A stretch of 64,000 bases of DNA from Salvator merianae. Lineage: Eukaryota > Chordata > Lepidosauria > Squamata > Teiidae. The stretch lies in the NCBI GenBank assembly GCA_003586115.2, contig QVOM02000053.1, positions 5,747,316 through 5,811,315 of the forward strand, written 5' to 3'. The position numbers and the translations under genes are program-made. The notes under the pieces were generated by a model. It saw only the letters and a list, made by a program, of their open reading frames with translations, made no database searches and was not told where the DNA came from. The first letter of the stretch is position 1, and each line of letters begins with the position of its first letter. Shown in pieces: positions 12,616-23,940 of this stretch.

Positions 12616-13048
12616 GTGAGCACTTGTTAAGAAGACTTTTCCAGACTTCAAGGCAAAGGAAGAGCAACATAGAGAAATATGAGGTTTTTATTTGCTTTAT
12701 GGTTTGAATGCTTGTTTTTGTGATGACTATGTGTTCTAAAAGGGGCAATTGAGAAAAGTTCTGTATGATTGCACTCTAATATGCACATATTCTTAGTTTA
12801 ATACAGAAACATGCTTATGCTGATATCATATTAGAAGCAATTCATTTGTCAAAATTCTCCAGCAATGTTGAAAAAAAAGAAAGAAGAAGAAGAAAAGAAT
12901 CTGTGATACTCTAAAATCCAGCAGCAAAGCAGGATGGTGACACATTTATCTAGAGTTTCCACAGTATATTATTTATGTCTTTTAAAATCATTTATCATTA
13001 ACACAAAATAAAAGATTTGCTTTTCGTCCTCTGTTTTGATTGCCACCC
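12616..13048. other. no gene seen
   Basis: Contains a short A/GAA-rich patch at 12870-12898 and otherwise nothing recognisable. Confidence 0.5.
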
Positions 13049-13089
13049 AAGGAAGGAAGGAAGGAAGGAAGGAAGGAAGGAAGGAAGGA

Positions 13090-13120
<31 letters not shown>

Positions 13121-13165
13121 GAAGGAAGGAAGGAAGGAAGGAAGGAAGGAAGGAAGGAAGGAAGG
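13049..13165 (+). repeat. compound (GGAA)n-(GAAA)n-(GGAA)n microsatellite
   Basis: GGAA units flank a central GAAA block at about 13089-13120. The symmetrical layout suggests that the GAAA variant expanded inside an older GGAA array. Confidence 0.97.
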
Positions 13166-14519
13166 GCAAGACATATTAGGGAAAGGACAATTTTCTGGAT
13201 CCTCTGACTCTTATTTTTGGCAGCACAATTTGTATTTATAACTAGTTTTATATTCTGAAGTACACTGTTGTATCCCCAAACTTGATCAGCATGAGAAAGG
13301 AAAAAAAAAAATCACTTGTCTCTATGCAGTTAACTCTCCTTAATTTGTTTCAATATATGTCATCCCATACAAAACATTTGCTTAGTTGTCCTTCACTCAC
13401 AATTGAAGAATTTTTCATCAGTTTCTTTAACTATTAAATGATACCAGTATATAGTGGCTGTTGATGTTGGGCCTTTCACATATTCCTATATACAGCATGG
13501 TTCATAAAGTCCAATGAGAATTAGTTTATTAAATTAATTCAATAATTAACAAACGTACTGCCTTCTTCTTAGAGATCTAATATGTGACATAATCTTGGCA
13601 TTCAGCTTCTACTGTGGAAGCAGGAAAGGTATCCAAAAAACCTCTTTAGGAGAAGGGAAGATTCATCTTCATTAGAATTTCATCATCTAATTTACAATCC
13701 ATCCTTGATATCTATTACCAAGGTGACACTTCAGCAGTGTATGGTATTAAAATGAATTAAAATAAAAGCTGACCAAAGAAAACAAGTTCACGGAAGCATT
13801 TTCATTTTTATTTTATTTTACGTTTATACATAGATATCTTGAGTGTTACTGTGATTTATTGAGCATGGTTTGTGCTTGTTTTAGTTATTTCCATACTTGA
13901 TGATATTTATAACATTTTAATCTATCATTCTTCCAGAAATCTAAAGACGTTGCTTAGCACCTTTCCCTATTTTTATTTATTTATTTATTTTCTAAACAAA
14001 ACCTTACAAAGCAGAAATCAAACCAAGGGCTGTGTTCACATGTCTACAGAGGACATTTTCAGACTTAGAAGGAGAACCATCCAGGATGTGGCATTAACAC
14101 AACCCCTTGACCTGAAGCCATGCTGAGTGGGGACCCAGCCACATAGCCCTATGTTGATTTGTCTTGCAGCAACTATTTGACCACCACGAGATGAATTGAG
14201 GGGGTGCAGCTCTGCAGTGCAGCTGTCTGTCATGAAGGCTGAAAAATCAGTGTCCATTCATAGGTGATGGCAGCATCCAAGATGATGTAAATGATTTTAA
14301 TGGGTTCTTTTTTTAAAAAAAAAAATGTAAAACACTTTTGGATGGGACAAAATACAAATAAATAAATAAATGGCCTTCCCCAATGGCCAGGATGTGATAA
14401 TGATGACCCCACCCCAGGCCATCTTGATGGGGGGTGGTCTGCCTTTAGGACTGAAAGATTATTTCAAGCATGTCATTGCTAATACCCAACCCATCAAAAG
14501 TTAATATCAAGCCTTGCAT
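13166..14519. other. no gene seen
   Basis: A short ATTT tract at 13973-13990 could be the tail of a LINE or SINE in reverse orientation. Nothing else was supported. Confidence 0.45.
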
Positions 14520-14612
14520 TGTGTTTTGGGCTACAATTTCCACAAGTTGTAGCCAACTTTGAAAACTGCCAAGGGTAACAGAAGTTGTAATTCATGGCAT
14601 CCATTGGTTCAC
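14520..14612 (-). repeat. decayed dispersed repeat of the 'ggagttgtagtcc' type
   Basis: Wording such as GGGCTACAATTTCCACAAG and AAACTGCCAAGGGTAACAG resembles an abundant amniote interspersed repeat that carries a GGGAGTTGTAGTCC-like core, here reversed and diverged. It was recognised by eye only. The family name is uncertain. Confidence 0.35.
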
Positions 14613-15013
14613 CCCATCCTTATCTACGACAGATCCATAGATTTACTACAGATGGATTGATCTGCCCGATCTTTATCTACCACGGTACATAGGATGTAGA
14701 AAATATTTAACACTGAGAATATTTAGAGAAGTGATTCAGCCCAACTTCAGAGCAAAAATCTCTCTATCTCTCTTTCTGTTTTCATAAAGTGAAACACCAA
14801 TACATCAATGCATATTGCAAAGTAGTAAAGTAAATTTTATTGTGCAGCCTGTGTGGTGGGCAGAGAACACTTGTCATCTGAAAATTGTTTCCACACATCA
14901 AAGACAATGAAGGATGTTGTTTAGTGACCCTGAGTGCTGTGAAACATATACACACACGCACACAGTCAATATCTACTCTGTTTAAGATTTGTGAACTGTT
15001 AGAGAAACTCTGT
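14613..15013. other. no gene seen
   Basis: Short TCTC and CA-rich patches near 14760 and 14951. No supported gene. Confidence 0.45.
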
Positions 15014-15200
15014 TAGTACTAGTAGCAGTAGTAGTAGTTTGGCACCCTTGAACTGGGGCGACTGCCAGGTGACCACATGGACAAAATCATACAGCTTTCT
15101 TGGCAGAGTTGGAAGTGGTTTGCCATTTCCTTTTTTCTGGAGAGATGCTGGTGATCAAACTTGCAACCCTCTGCTTTCCACTAAGCGATAACCAGTCCCT
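15014..15200 (-). mobile_element. tRNA-derived SINE (squamate type)
   Basis: Read on the minus strand, the element begins near 15200. Its A-box-like TCGCTTAGTGG lies at 15178-15188, and its B-box-like region (reverse complement of GGTGATCAAACTTGC) lies near 15150-15164. The body that follows has the characteristic words GGCAAACCACTTCC, TGCCAAGAAAGCTGTATG and GGCAGTCGCC. It ends in a TAG/CTA-rich tail at 15014-15037. This A box, B box, body and tail order is that of a Pol III-transcribed tRNA-derived SINE mobilised by a LINE partner. It is diverged and certainly immobile. Confidence 0.7.
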
Positions 15201-16056
15201 GAGCCAAAACAAAATGTTGAAGGAATGACTATTTTCTCATTCCTCTGGAATTTCAAAAGGAGATTTATAAGATTAGTAATCTCCCTGTGTGTCTCTCCTT
15301 CCCTGCTTGCATGTCTTTCTACATCTGATTATGTCAGACTAACTTCTAAAAGCCTAATGCAGCTTGGTTCCAAGCCATGGAATGGAATATTAATTATCAT
15401 AGCTTGATATTTTTGTTTTAAAATGTCAAATGTAGTCCTCCATCTGCTTTGGACACCTAAATGAAATTATTGCTTAATTACTGTGAAAGTGAAGGAAAGA
15501 TGGAAGGGCAAAAGAGATAGATTTTAAAGGAAAAATAAATATAGCCTTTCAGTGTAATAACCTAAATGGACATAAATATTTTATCCCATCCACTGTCCAA
15601 TAAACAAGTCAATTAGATTCATATTTAGATAAGCAAAATGCTACTTTTTTAAATAAGAAAATGAACTGCACACATTTGCAAACTTTGTCCTTTGAATGAA
15701 TACCTTCAGGCCACTATCCGGGGCCTGAGTCCAGATACAAGGCTTCTTTGAAGTTGGATCCACAGAAAGATTGCTTGCATGGTGGAGTTACTGCTCAGCA
15801 GGAATTGATTTTGATGCCGCACTGTGAGGAAGTCACGTATTGACTAGCACACCATGGTGCACCCAAATGCATGTTCACTGCAGCTGGATACATTTGGAAT
15901 TTGTGGGGCCATTATCTGGAATACAGACACACTTCTGGGACACAGTTACAGTCTCAGACAGATGTTCCAGTCTTCAGTTTCAAGTCATGAAAGAAAACCT
16001 GGAGTCAGTCACCACCACCATGGGTGGAGGTGGATATGAGTCTGGTTCTTTACTGG
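15201..16056. other. no gene seen
   Basis: No supported feature. The part from 15720 to 16056 is less AT-rich and may be old repeat. It is the left flank of the LTR insertion. Confidence 0.45.
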
Positions 16057-16061
16057 GACAA

Positions 16062-16678
16062 TGTTATGTCCCAGGCAGGCTGACAAACGGGTGCCAAGGA
16101 AAGCCTTGGTAATAGAGAAGTCCTTTTATTAACAGTCCGGGTCACAACAGGGAGGCAGCAGGTATCGATAAGCAAACAAAGCCGAAGGAGCAAGAGAAGC
16201 CATAGTCAAAGTCCAGTCCAAGTTCAAACAGGGTCATAGACACTGAAGCAAACAGAGCATTAAGAGAAGCCAAAGTCAAAACACAGTCCAAACAAAGGGT
16301 CAAGGTTCTAGAAGCCAGGAGATCAGAGTAACAGGATGCACAGATGGAAAGCAGTTGCTGACCATGTAGGGCTGCAGTCTCTGTGTAGTATTTATACTGC
16401 AGGATCGTCTTCTCCCAGGTGTGAGCTTGGGGTGTGGCCAGCTTCTGCTAGATTGCTTACACAAGCTCAGCTGAGCCCTGTGTTTGGCCCTTCTTCTTTC
16501 TCTGGCTGGAGGTGGGATGTTTGCAGGAATCTCTGATGTTTCCAATGTTTGTGCTTCGTCTTCTGGGATGGTGATAGGCTGTCTGGGCTCTGTACCACCT
16601 GGAGCTGCCTGTTCAACATCTACACAGCTCTCAGACTGAACACCACCCTCATCTTCAGAGTCCGAGGCACTCATAACA
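16062..16678 (-). mobile_element. solo LTR of an LTR retrotransposon (Gypsy- or ERV-like)
   Basis: The 617-bp block has perfect 7-bp terminal inverted repeats, TGTTATG at 16062-16068 and CATAACA at 16672-16678. It is bordered by an exact 5-bp target duplication GACAA (16057-16061 and 16679-16683). Transcription would run on the minus strand. A TATA-like TATAAATA lies at about 16389-16396, giving a U3 of roughly 280 bp. A polyadenylation signal AATAAA lies at 16125-16130, followed by a U5 of about 60 bp ending in CA. No internal coding region or second LTR adjoins, so this is a solo LTR left by recombination. A 5-bp duplication fits Gypsy or some ERV classes, and the class cannot be settled here. 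The minus-strand 161-codon frame at 16300-16785 crosses the insertion edge and is not a gene. Confidence 0.88.
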
Positions 16679-16788
16679 GACAAGGACTGAATGTCAACCT
16701 TTCCAGAGATCCAGTCATGAACACAAACACCTGGGTGACAGTGATGACAACCACAACAGCTACAGGCCAACAGTATCCCAGCCATTTT

Positions 16789-16850
16789 ACCTCTTTATAA
16801 AACTATGGTGAGGTCACATCTGTAATACTGTCAGCCCATTTCAGCACTAA
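16789..16850 (+). mobile_element. CR1-type LINE reverse-transcriptase scrap
   Basis: One frame reads LYKTMVRSHL, a stop, then YC. This matches the conserved CR1 C-terminal RT wording K-T-hydrophobic-V-R-P-H-L-E-Y-C, with the Glu codon mutated to a stop. The fragment is very short and dead. It lies about 110 bases beyond the solo LTR. Confidence 0.55.
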
Positions 16851-16888
16851 AATCAAAGTTCCAGGTTAACATGAACTTCACTGTTTTT

Positions 16889-16895
16889 TTCTTTT

Positions 16896-16957
<62 letters not shown>

Positions 16958-17013
16958 TTCCTTCCTTCCTTCCTTCCTTCCTTCCTTCCTTCCTTCCTTC
17001 CTTCCTTCCTTTC
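16889..17013 (+). repeat. compound (TTTC)n-(TTCC)n microsatellite
   Basis: TTTC units run to about 16953, then TTCC units. It has the same architecture as the array at 8961-9098. Confidence 0.97.
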
Positions 17014-17084
17014 TGAGTATTGTCTAGTTTTTTAGCTTTGAAATGGAAAGATGTCTGGGAATTCAGGGAAGATGTGAATGTTAA

Positions 17085-17185
17085 GATCTTTTCTCTTAGC
17101 AATTTTCAGTCTTGCTTTCACTCTGCTCATGGAATAAAGAGGCTGGAGGAGCCTCACAGATGTTGTAGAATAGGCTCGCCACAGG
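17085..17185 (+). mobile_element. LTR fragment (R region with polyadenylation signal)
   Basis: Positions 17092-17114 are identical over 23 bases to 48535-48557, inside the second solo LTR. The AATAAA signal (17133-17138) sits 41 bases downstream, against 42 there. The 5' part has no match, and the 3' end is unclear (candidate CA ends at 17158 and 17181). It is therefore a truncated relative of the 48.2-kb LTR. Confidence 0.6.
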
Positions 17186-17650
17186 AATTGCCAAACCAAT
17201 AGATGATAGAATTTGAAATTGTCAAAGCAGAGCACAAAACTTGGCCAAAATGAGCAAAATAAAATTTAGCAGAGGCAAATGGCAAGTGACACATAAACAT
17301 AAAAATGCAATCTCCCCATAGGGAACAGGAAGGTTTGGCTTGGCAATAATGTATGAGAAAATGATCTCAGGATTATAGTCAATCACACGCAGATCATGCA
17401 ATGTGATGTGACTGCAAAATATCACCTAAGCAACCTGTTCCATTTACTAAAAAATCCAAACATATATTTACAAAAGTAAACATTCATCAGAGCAAAGAAG
17501 GAACATTTCTGGTGTAAGAAAATATGTGTAGCTTGAAAAGATTAACCAGCTCCTTTTTCAGAACCAGGAACTTCTTGTATCACAAAATCAGGACTTGACA
17601 TATACAGTTTGTTCCTGTTATATACAGGCACATTTCTCAGTGGTCTATAC
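17186..17650. other. no gene seen
   Basis: No supported feature. Confidence 0.5.
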
Positions 17651-17651
17651 C

Positions 17652-17686
<35 letters not shown>

Positions 17687-17687
17687 T
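17651..17687 (+). repeat. (TTTA)n microsatellite
   Basis: About nine TTTA units. Confidence 0.95.
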
Positions 17688-17871
17688 GGGCATTTAGCTG
17701 CACGTATTTTCCTCTATCCATAACATGACTCAATTAAATGGCATTTGTTAGAGACCTCTAATTATATTAAGGTCATACCATTTTCTCTATAAGCATGAAC
17801 ACAGTCAAACTAATTAAACACTGACAATAAGTAAAAAGGCATTCTTTAATGAGATCTCTTTTTATCCCCTC

Positions 17872-17934
17872 TGGAGGAGGAGGAGGAGGAAGAGGAAGAG
17901 GAAAAGGAAGAGGAAGAGGAAGAGGAAGAGGAGG
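17872..17934 (+). repeat. purine-rich (GGA/GGAAGA)n array
   Basis: GGA triplets pass into GGAAGA hexamers on an uninterrupted purine strand. Confidence 0.95.
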
Positions 17935-18926
17935 ATCCTTTTCTTACTATAAGGGGATTTCTGGGGTGGAAAAGACACCATTAGGGACAACTATTTACAA
18001 TTTGCAGGCTTTTAGCCCCTTCCAAAAACTTCAGAACTATTGAAAACCCTTTTTGAATTATTCATTTATTGATAATAAAGAGGAGGTTCTGCTTTTGTTA
18101 TGCTTGCTATACTCCAAACTGTTCAAAGTATTTGAAGCAAAGTCCCAGTTGTAGAAGAGCTCTGCCTTGATTGGGCCACACACACTTCAAGTACTGGTGG
18201 CCTTCAGAGATACTCTTTCTTCTTGGTCCCATTCTGACTTCCAAGGGCTGCAGTGTCAACATCCCTGACAATAATCATTCTTATTCTTGATGTGAAAAAG
18301 AAGCACTATTGGGGGAAGGAGTCCTGAACTCAATACTCACAAGTCTTCCATTCTGCCATTTTCTTAAAGATTCAGAACTTCTTGAACAACGAGGAACCCG
18401 GAAGTAACTAGTTTTGGACCCCATAGAAAAAGATCTGAAAGGGCTCCTTGTGAATACTGACTCACAAATATGTGAGGGTTTTTTTATCTTGTCATTTTAT
18501 TTGTGAGCTATAATAAGCATGAATAAGCAGACTTTGAGGGAGACAAGTAACAGCTATGACTGCATCTGCTTTCACTGTGCTGAGAAGTTTTATTTTAAGG
18601 AGCATTTGAACTTGCAGCTCCATATCTGGAGAATGAGGTGACACATTCACAGCTTGAGTCTTCTGTTATTTGGCCCACTTTTACTTCAATTCTTTAGTCT
18701 TCATGTGCTATGAACACGAGACCTTTAATTTTCTCCTATAGCAGCTGATATAGAATATAGCTAAGGACTTTATCGTTCAGCAATATGTAGTGGGTGAAAG
18801 AGCCAATCACACTCCAAGGTCTTAAGAATTTGAAAAGTATATCAGCAGTCTACCAGATTAGGGTGTGGCTATTACAATTATTGTAGTGGGTTAAAAAACC
18901 AGACCACAGGATATTAGCAATTTTGT
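17935..18926. other. no gene seen
   Basis: No supported exon or element. Confidence 0.5.
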
Positions 18927-19020
18927 CAGCGGTGGCCCGTCGCTTTAAGACTGGGTGTTCGGAACCCACAAGAAGGCATCGATCGCTGGCCACGGGGCCT
19001 CTGGGCCTCTGTAGAGTCAC
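18927..19020 (+). repeat. unclassified dispersed repeat family A, copy 1
   Basis: This 94-base block aligns without gaps to 41902-41995, with 66 of 94 bases identical by hand count. The best-conserved part is CCTCTGGGCCTC near 18998-19009. Many mismatches are transitions at CpG/TpG/CpA sites, as expected of old methylated copies. GTGTTCGGAACCC at 18956-18968 loosely resembles a Pol III B box, so a SINE head is possible. I cannot name the family. Confidence 0.65.
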
Positions 19021-19109
19021 AGCAGGCCACCTGTGAACTATCTCTAAGCTGCCTCTAAGCCACCTCAAAGATGCTATTTTTTCTCCTTGTATAAGCAGCC
19101 TAGGTATCC

Positions 19110-19330
19110 TGAAACTATGGATGTACACGAACAAAACGCACATGTTTATTTCACTGACAAAGTGAGAACCCATTTGTTCAATTCACTGTTAAACCATTTA
19201 ATTTTTTTTAAAAAAAAATGGGGTTCTTTTGCATTCATTTTCAGTTTTTCACAAAACATACATGTTTTTCCCATTAAAAAAGTCATTTTCATGGGTAAAA
19301 ATATAAACACAAACATTTGATTGAATTGTT
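19110..19330 (+). repeat. possible old dispersed repeat ('gatgtgcacgaa' type)
   Basis: GGATGTACACGAACAAAACG at 19119-19138 opens a T-rich block. It resembles similar openings at 46264 and near 37540. The similarity is weak and the family is not named. Confidence 0.25.
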
Positions 19331-21622
19331 AGTTTGTGCAAGTGGTAGACTGGTTTAATTTGCTGCCTTAAAGGTTTAGAAATGTAAAAAAAAAATAAAA
19401 AAAAATACAATATCTTTGCCTGAAACTCTTTCATATGTTACCACTGTGCCAAGAAATATCAGATTCCAGTAAAAGGCAGTGAGAACGGTTTCCTCTTCTT
19501 AAACTCAGTGCATGCCCTGATGATAAATAACTTCATAGTTTTTCAGCCATAAGTGCCTGAATATTTTACCTTTCAGAAGCAGTACACTTATGTGCTACAA
19601 CTTTTAAAATGCCCTTTCTTGATGAGAGGGAAAACAGAATTATTATCAGGCTGTAATCATGATCCACCCCCCCAACCCCCTGGAGCACTGTTCACATTAT
19701 AATGGTACGGTGGCAAACTACTTGATCAGAGAGCACTTCTGACAATCTGTTTGGATGATTGGAATGTTTTAACTTACATTGATTGATTTTATAAATAGTA
19801 CTTCTCTTTTTGATGATGTCTTTATATCTCTCCGTCAGCCATTATTAAAGAGGATATGTTTCTCACAGAACTGTGTATTTATCTAATTCCCAGCACTTTC
19901 ACTATTCATTTCAATATGAAGATGGTGGAGATATTTGTTTAGTTTACTTATAAACAAGATTTTACAACTTCATCACTTCAGAGCCTTCAGTTTCAAATCA
20001 GTCTCCCAGTTAAAAAGATTTCCTTTCTTGCTACCTTTAAATATACTTGGGCACAAAACTATGGTTGTTGGGGAGGAAAAAAAGAAAGAAAGAAAGAAAA
20101 ACTACTACTGCAAGCCCTCAAGGAGTTAGATTTTTCCCCTCATTTGCCCAACATTCACTTGTTAAAATATGTCTCCCTTTTTGACACTTTCATGGCTACA
20201 CTTCATTCCTGAGTAGGACTATCCAACAGTTAGAAACCCCTGAAAAATTGGGTTTCTAATGAAAATACTGTCAGCTGACTTTTAACTGTACCATTGCTGC
20301 CCACTGCACCTATAATATAGTTGTCTCTAAATGCTCTAATTCTAATGAAAAGTTGCTGCAGTGTGACTCCACATCTATGTACTACTTCACATCAGTTCTG
20401 TTGTTTATGAGCTTCATTATGGTAAAGGAAAATGCCTTTTTTTTCTCTTGAGAACTTCAGTGGGTGGACTTCTTCATATATCCCTATTACTTCATAGCTC
20501 ACATTCAAGAATGGAACTGCAAGTACTGAGAATAGTACTATAAAAATACAAAAACAAAGTGCATAAAAATAGTTTCTAATCTAAATCCCTTGATTGTTTC
20601 CTTTTACTTATTACCTGTTTAATCAAAGAAGTGAAACCTGAGGCTTATCCCTGAATATTACCTAGAGTTGATAACATTAGGGAGGGGGAGTTTTCTGCTT
20701 GTCTTTCCTGCCTTCTCCACTTTTCCATTCTGGCATTTAATGCTTCCATACAGCTGTGATTTACAGTTCCCCAGTACTTCCACCAACTTTCTTCTCTTAA
20801 GACTACTGGAGAGTGATAAGAAAACTGTATTAAAGCACTCTCAGGATATCCTTTTCACAACATTCAATTCTGGCCACCATATGAACATGTTCAGTAGCCA
20901 CTGGCCAGAAGCCAAATATGTCTGACGTTGCGGCTACAATTCTAGGAGACCAGAGCTCTGGCAGACTTACCCTTGCCACTTCCAATTCCCACACAACAGT
21001 TATGGCTGTGTTATGTCTGATGCATTGTTCCACATGGGATCCAGAACAACTCACAGTGTAGTTAAGCCCACTTTCCAGGGGTAGCAGCTTTTCATCCAAT
21101 TCCAGAACCTTCTCCCATGGGGATGAACCTGAGATGGTTGTCACAGGATTTAAAGGAGGTATCTAATTAAGACCAATGAAATCCACTTTCATTAGATTGA
21201 GTAATATTGCTGCATCATGTGCTAAACAATATTCTTGTTTAGAATCATAGATTTATAACTATTCTTCATGTTATTAAGTTATGGTACTTCCATTAAATTA
21301 TAGCACCCTAAGCTGTTTGTATTTTTGCATGTAGCACATGTACATGTGGAGAGAAAGAGAGAGAACAACTGTATTTATGTCATTTCAAGGACACAAGCAA
21401 AGTGCAATTGCTATTAATGACAGTAAACACTACTGGTGGATAAATATGCTTTTATCAGATGAACAGCTTAAGATTAAAAAAGGTGAAACTTTCAAAGTGG
21501 AATACAAAACAGCACAGAAAGGATGAAGTCAAAGCTATAATCATGCTGCATGTGATTAAAACATAAATGGAATTCTTTCTTCTTCTAGTCTATTCTTGTA
21601 TCTGTACCAAAAGTACCTTTTG
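19331..21622. other. no gene seen
   Basis: Includes short C and A runs at 19664-19680 and a GAAA patch near 20080-20100. A 104-codon minus-strand frame at 20830-21144 has no recognisable similarity. Confidence 0.45.
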
Positions 21623-21651
21623 GACAAAAAAAAAAAAAAAAAAAAAAAAAA
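21623..21651 (+). repeat. A homopolymer of about 25-29 bases
   Basis: A pure A run. It could be the tail of an old retrotransposed copy on the plus strand, but no body was recognised upstream. Confidence 0.85.
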
Positions 21652-22039
21652 CCTCTGTTGAGGCTAACTATGACATCTCTTTCATCCCTGAGGCAAATCT
21701 GACTGCATTCTTCAAACTTAGATAGGCTCAAATTAGGCTCAAATGAAAATCATACTGGCTGTAGTGCAGGAAAGAATTAGAAATTACTCTATTATGTGTT
21801 GCTTTGTTGTTATTTTTATTGAGTCCAAAAGATGAGTCTTATTTCTCCTCAAGAGTGTTTTGACCTAAAACCAACCCTCCAATTCCTAGAGAAAATAACA
21901 GCATTTTAAATTACTTCAAAACTGTAGTGTTGCAGGGCTGACTATGCTTACTTTAAATAGAGGAGGTAATATGTGGGAATAAACAAATCCATCAATCAGT
22001 CATCCTTTGAGGCTTAAGAGGCAGTGATGACAGGAGCAC

Positions 22040-22400
22040 TTAAGATCAACTTTACTTTGGTAGACTACTGAAGTCCTTTCTCAAAGACTACACCTAGTGC
22101 AAAACCTGGCAGCTATGGTTATGACAGCCCCTTCTAGATGTGGTCACATGACTCCTATTCTTAAAGAGTTGATTTGACTTCCCATTAACTGCTGAACTCA
22201 ATTCAAATTTCTGAAAGACCGCCTTCTCCCATATAGGTCTGCTCATATGCTAAGATCTTCTGGGGAACCTTCCTAGCCATAGCCTCTTTTGAAATGGGTA
22301 GAACACCTGTATAAATAGGATGTTCTCCAGGTGTTCACAGCTGATTCGTTCAGATGCCTGGTAAAATCACATCTGCTCACCAAGGTCTTTAGGGAGCAAG
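22040..22400 (+). mobile_element. L2-type LINE 3' ORF2 fragment
   Basis: Matches the C-terminal coding wording of reptile L2 elements at nucleotide level. Examples are CTAGTGCAAAACCTGGCAGC, a GACTTCCCATTAACTGC-like stretch, CTCAATTCAAATT, and GACCGCCTTCTCCCATAT followed by GCTCATATGCTAAGATCTTC. Together these cover the last 100 or so codons. Frames are broken. It is a separate copy from the 5' piece at 1-2.3 kb. Confidence 0.65.
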
Positions 22401-22404
22401 GTTT

Positions 22405-22430
22405 TTAGTGTATAGCAGTCTATACACTAA
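22405..22430. repeat. perfect 11-bp hairpin
   Basis: TTAGTGTATAG at 22405-22415 and CTATACACTAA at 22420-22430 surround a CAGT loop. It lies immediately after the L2 fragment. No U run follows, so it is not an obvious terminator. Confidence 0.85.
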
Positions 22431-22440
22431 CCATCTTCTG

Positions 22441-23461
22441 GGTTTGCAAGCTGATTCAATTTTTTTTCATTTCAGGTAAGTCAATTTAATTCCCATTTCT
22501 TCAACCACCAGCATTGAGAGCTCTCTTTATAAAATTTTAAGATTTCTCAAAGTTACTCGACAGTCAGGATTTTAATTCCACCTCTTTCTTCATAATCTCA
22601 TCCATCACTTTTTGTTTCCTTTCTTTTCCCTCCTCTTTATTTCTGTATTAATTCTAATTAGACTTCCTCTCATAAAAGCCTTACTAGCATCCCATACTAT
22701 ATTCAGATCTGTCCTGCTCAGCTATCAAATGTTTACTCTTAGGAAGGTGTGCCTATCAGCCTTACACTTCATTAAAGTATGTTTCCTTGCAATTTCCATT
22801 TGCTAGTTCTGGTACTGTCTGCTGGAGTAACCGTCTCATCCATCCTCAGTGTGGCAGGTGTTTTGAGGTAGCATTCATCCTGCTTGTAGAATTAATTTAG
22901 ATGTGTTTACTCAGAGTAATTCTCTCTGAATTAAACAATTCTCAGTTTTAGCTGTGCAAGTATAGAATTGCATCCCCAAATATATAATAAATAGTGTGGC
23001 TACATCCTGTAAAATCTTGCAGATAAACCGTCTCCTCAGTACTGGGCCAGGACAACTGATTATGTTTCATTATCTTATATCTTCTTGGTTTACTGAGGGG
23101 AAAAAAAAAAGAAAAAGATTACTGCTTTAATTGAACAACTTTGAAATCAATGGATTCACTTCTCATCTTTGCTAAGTAATATTGGTCATTTTTTTTCTTC
23201 CTTCCTTATGCATGTTAGAAAGCTCAGTTCACTGAACCAAATAATAAATAATAGCAGCATTCCAACCAACATGAATATGGATGATGACTGCCACATTGCG
23301 CAGATTGAAACAGGTTCTGCTGATCCTGAAGTCAAAGTCACCTAGCATTGTCAAAAATGCTAGCTGCAACCAATGCACTTATCTACAGTATAACTTTGTT
23401 CTGTACAAAAACTCCTGGTAGGAGAGAATTATCTTAATGCAACCTATTATGCATGATCATC
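22441..23461. other. no gene seen
   Basis: No supported feature. Confidence 0.5.
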
Positions 23462-23650
23462 TCATAGTTTTATTTAGCACAACTTTTATATTCTACCTTT
23501 CTCCTTCCTTCAGTTGTATCCCTGCTATAATCCTGTGAGGTAGGGTTAGGGTTAAGAGGCAGTGACTCCTCTCAGTGGCTTTTATTGTTGAGTGAAAATT
23601 TGAATTCAGGGAGTCCTCAGTTCTTTCCCTGCACTCTAGCTACTATAGAA
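23462..23650 (-). mobile_element. old tRNA-derived SINE remnant
   Basis: Read on the plus strand it shows the reversed 3'-to-5' order typical of squamate SINEs. ATTCTACCTTTCTCC comes first, then CCTGTGAGGTAGGG, then GAATTCAGGGAGTCC and CCCTGCACTCTAGCTACTA, where a reversed B box would lie (about 23598-23610). It is strongly diverged. The TAGGGTTAGGGTTA within it is a chance telomere-like word. Confidence 0.5.
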
Positions 23651-23832
23651 CAGTAGCTGTGTTCTCTGTAGTACTGGTGACTGTACAAAAGAGACTCTGG
23701 CAGGTCCAAGGACATAATGTGTGTGCAGAATGATAGGCATCTTGAAATACCTAAAATCTGTGGGTGGGTGTGCAGGCTGCTCTGCTCTGCACTTTGTATT
23801 CCTGACAGCATCTCCTAGTGTGTTTAACATTT

Positions 23833-23915
23833 TTAAAACCTAACCATAAAGATCTCATGAGTCTGTAGCTGGGTCCACTGATCCCCATTAAAAACCAGTA
23901 TCCCCAGTATGGCTC
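23833..23915 (+). repeat. unclassified dispersed repeat family B, copy 1
   Basis: Aligns to 38401-38484 with about 71 of 83 bases identical and one 1-base gap, by hand count. Shared words include AGCTGGGTC, ATCCCCATTAAAA and CCAGTATCCCCAG. A weaker shared word (AGTGATAGT) lies 20-30 bases further right in both copies. The family is not recognised. Confidence 0.8.
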
Positions 23916-23940
23916 ACAGCAGTGATAGTTCTCTAAAGTG

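Noticed and set aside
16300..16785. 161-codon minus-strand frame with an acidic, protein-like middle
   Set aside because: It crosses the exact LTR insertion edge at 16678/16679, so it joins host and LTR sequence by accident.
18956..18968. B-box-like GTGTTCGGAACCC as a tRNA gene
   Set aside because: No foldable cloverleaf or proper A box. The second family copy lacks the motif.
23536..23552. Telomere-like TAGGGTTAGGGTTA
   Set aside because: Only two units, inside a SINE remnant. Not an interstitial telomere.
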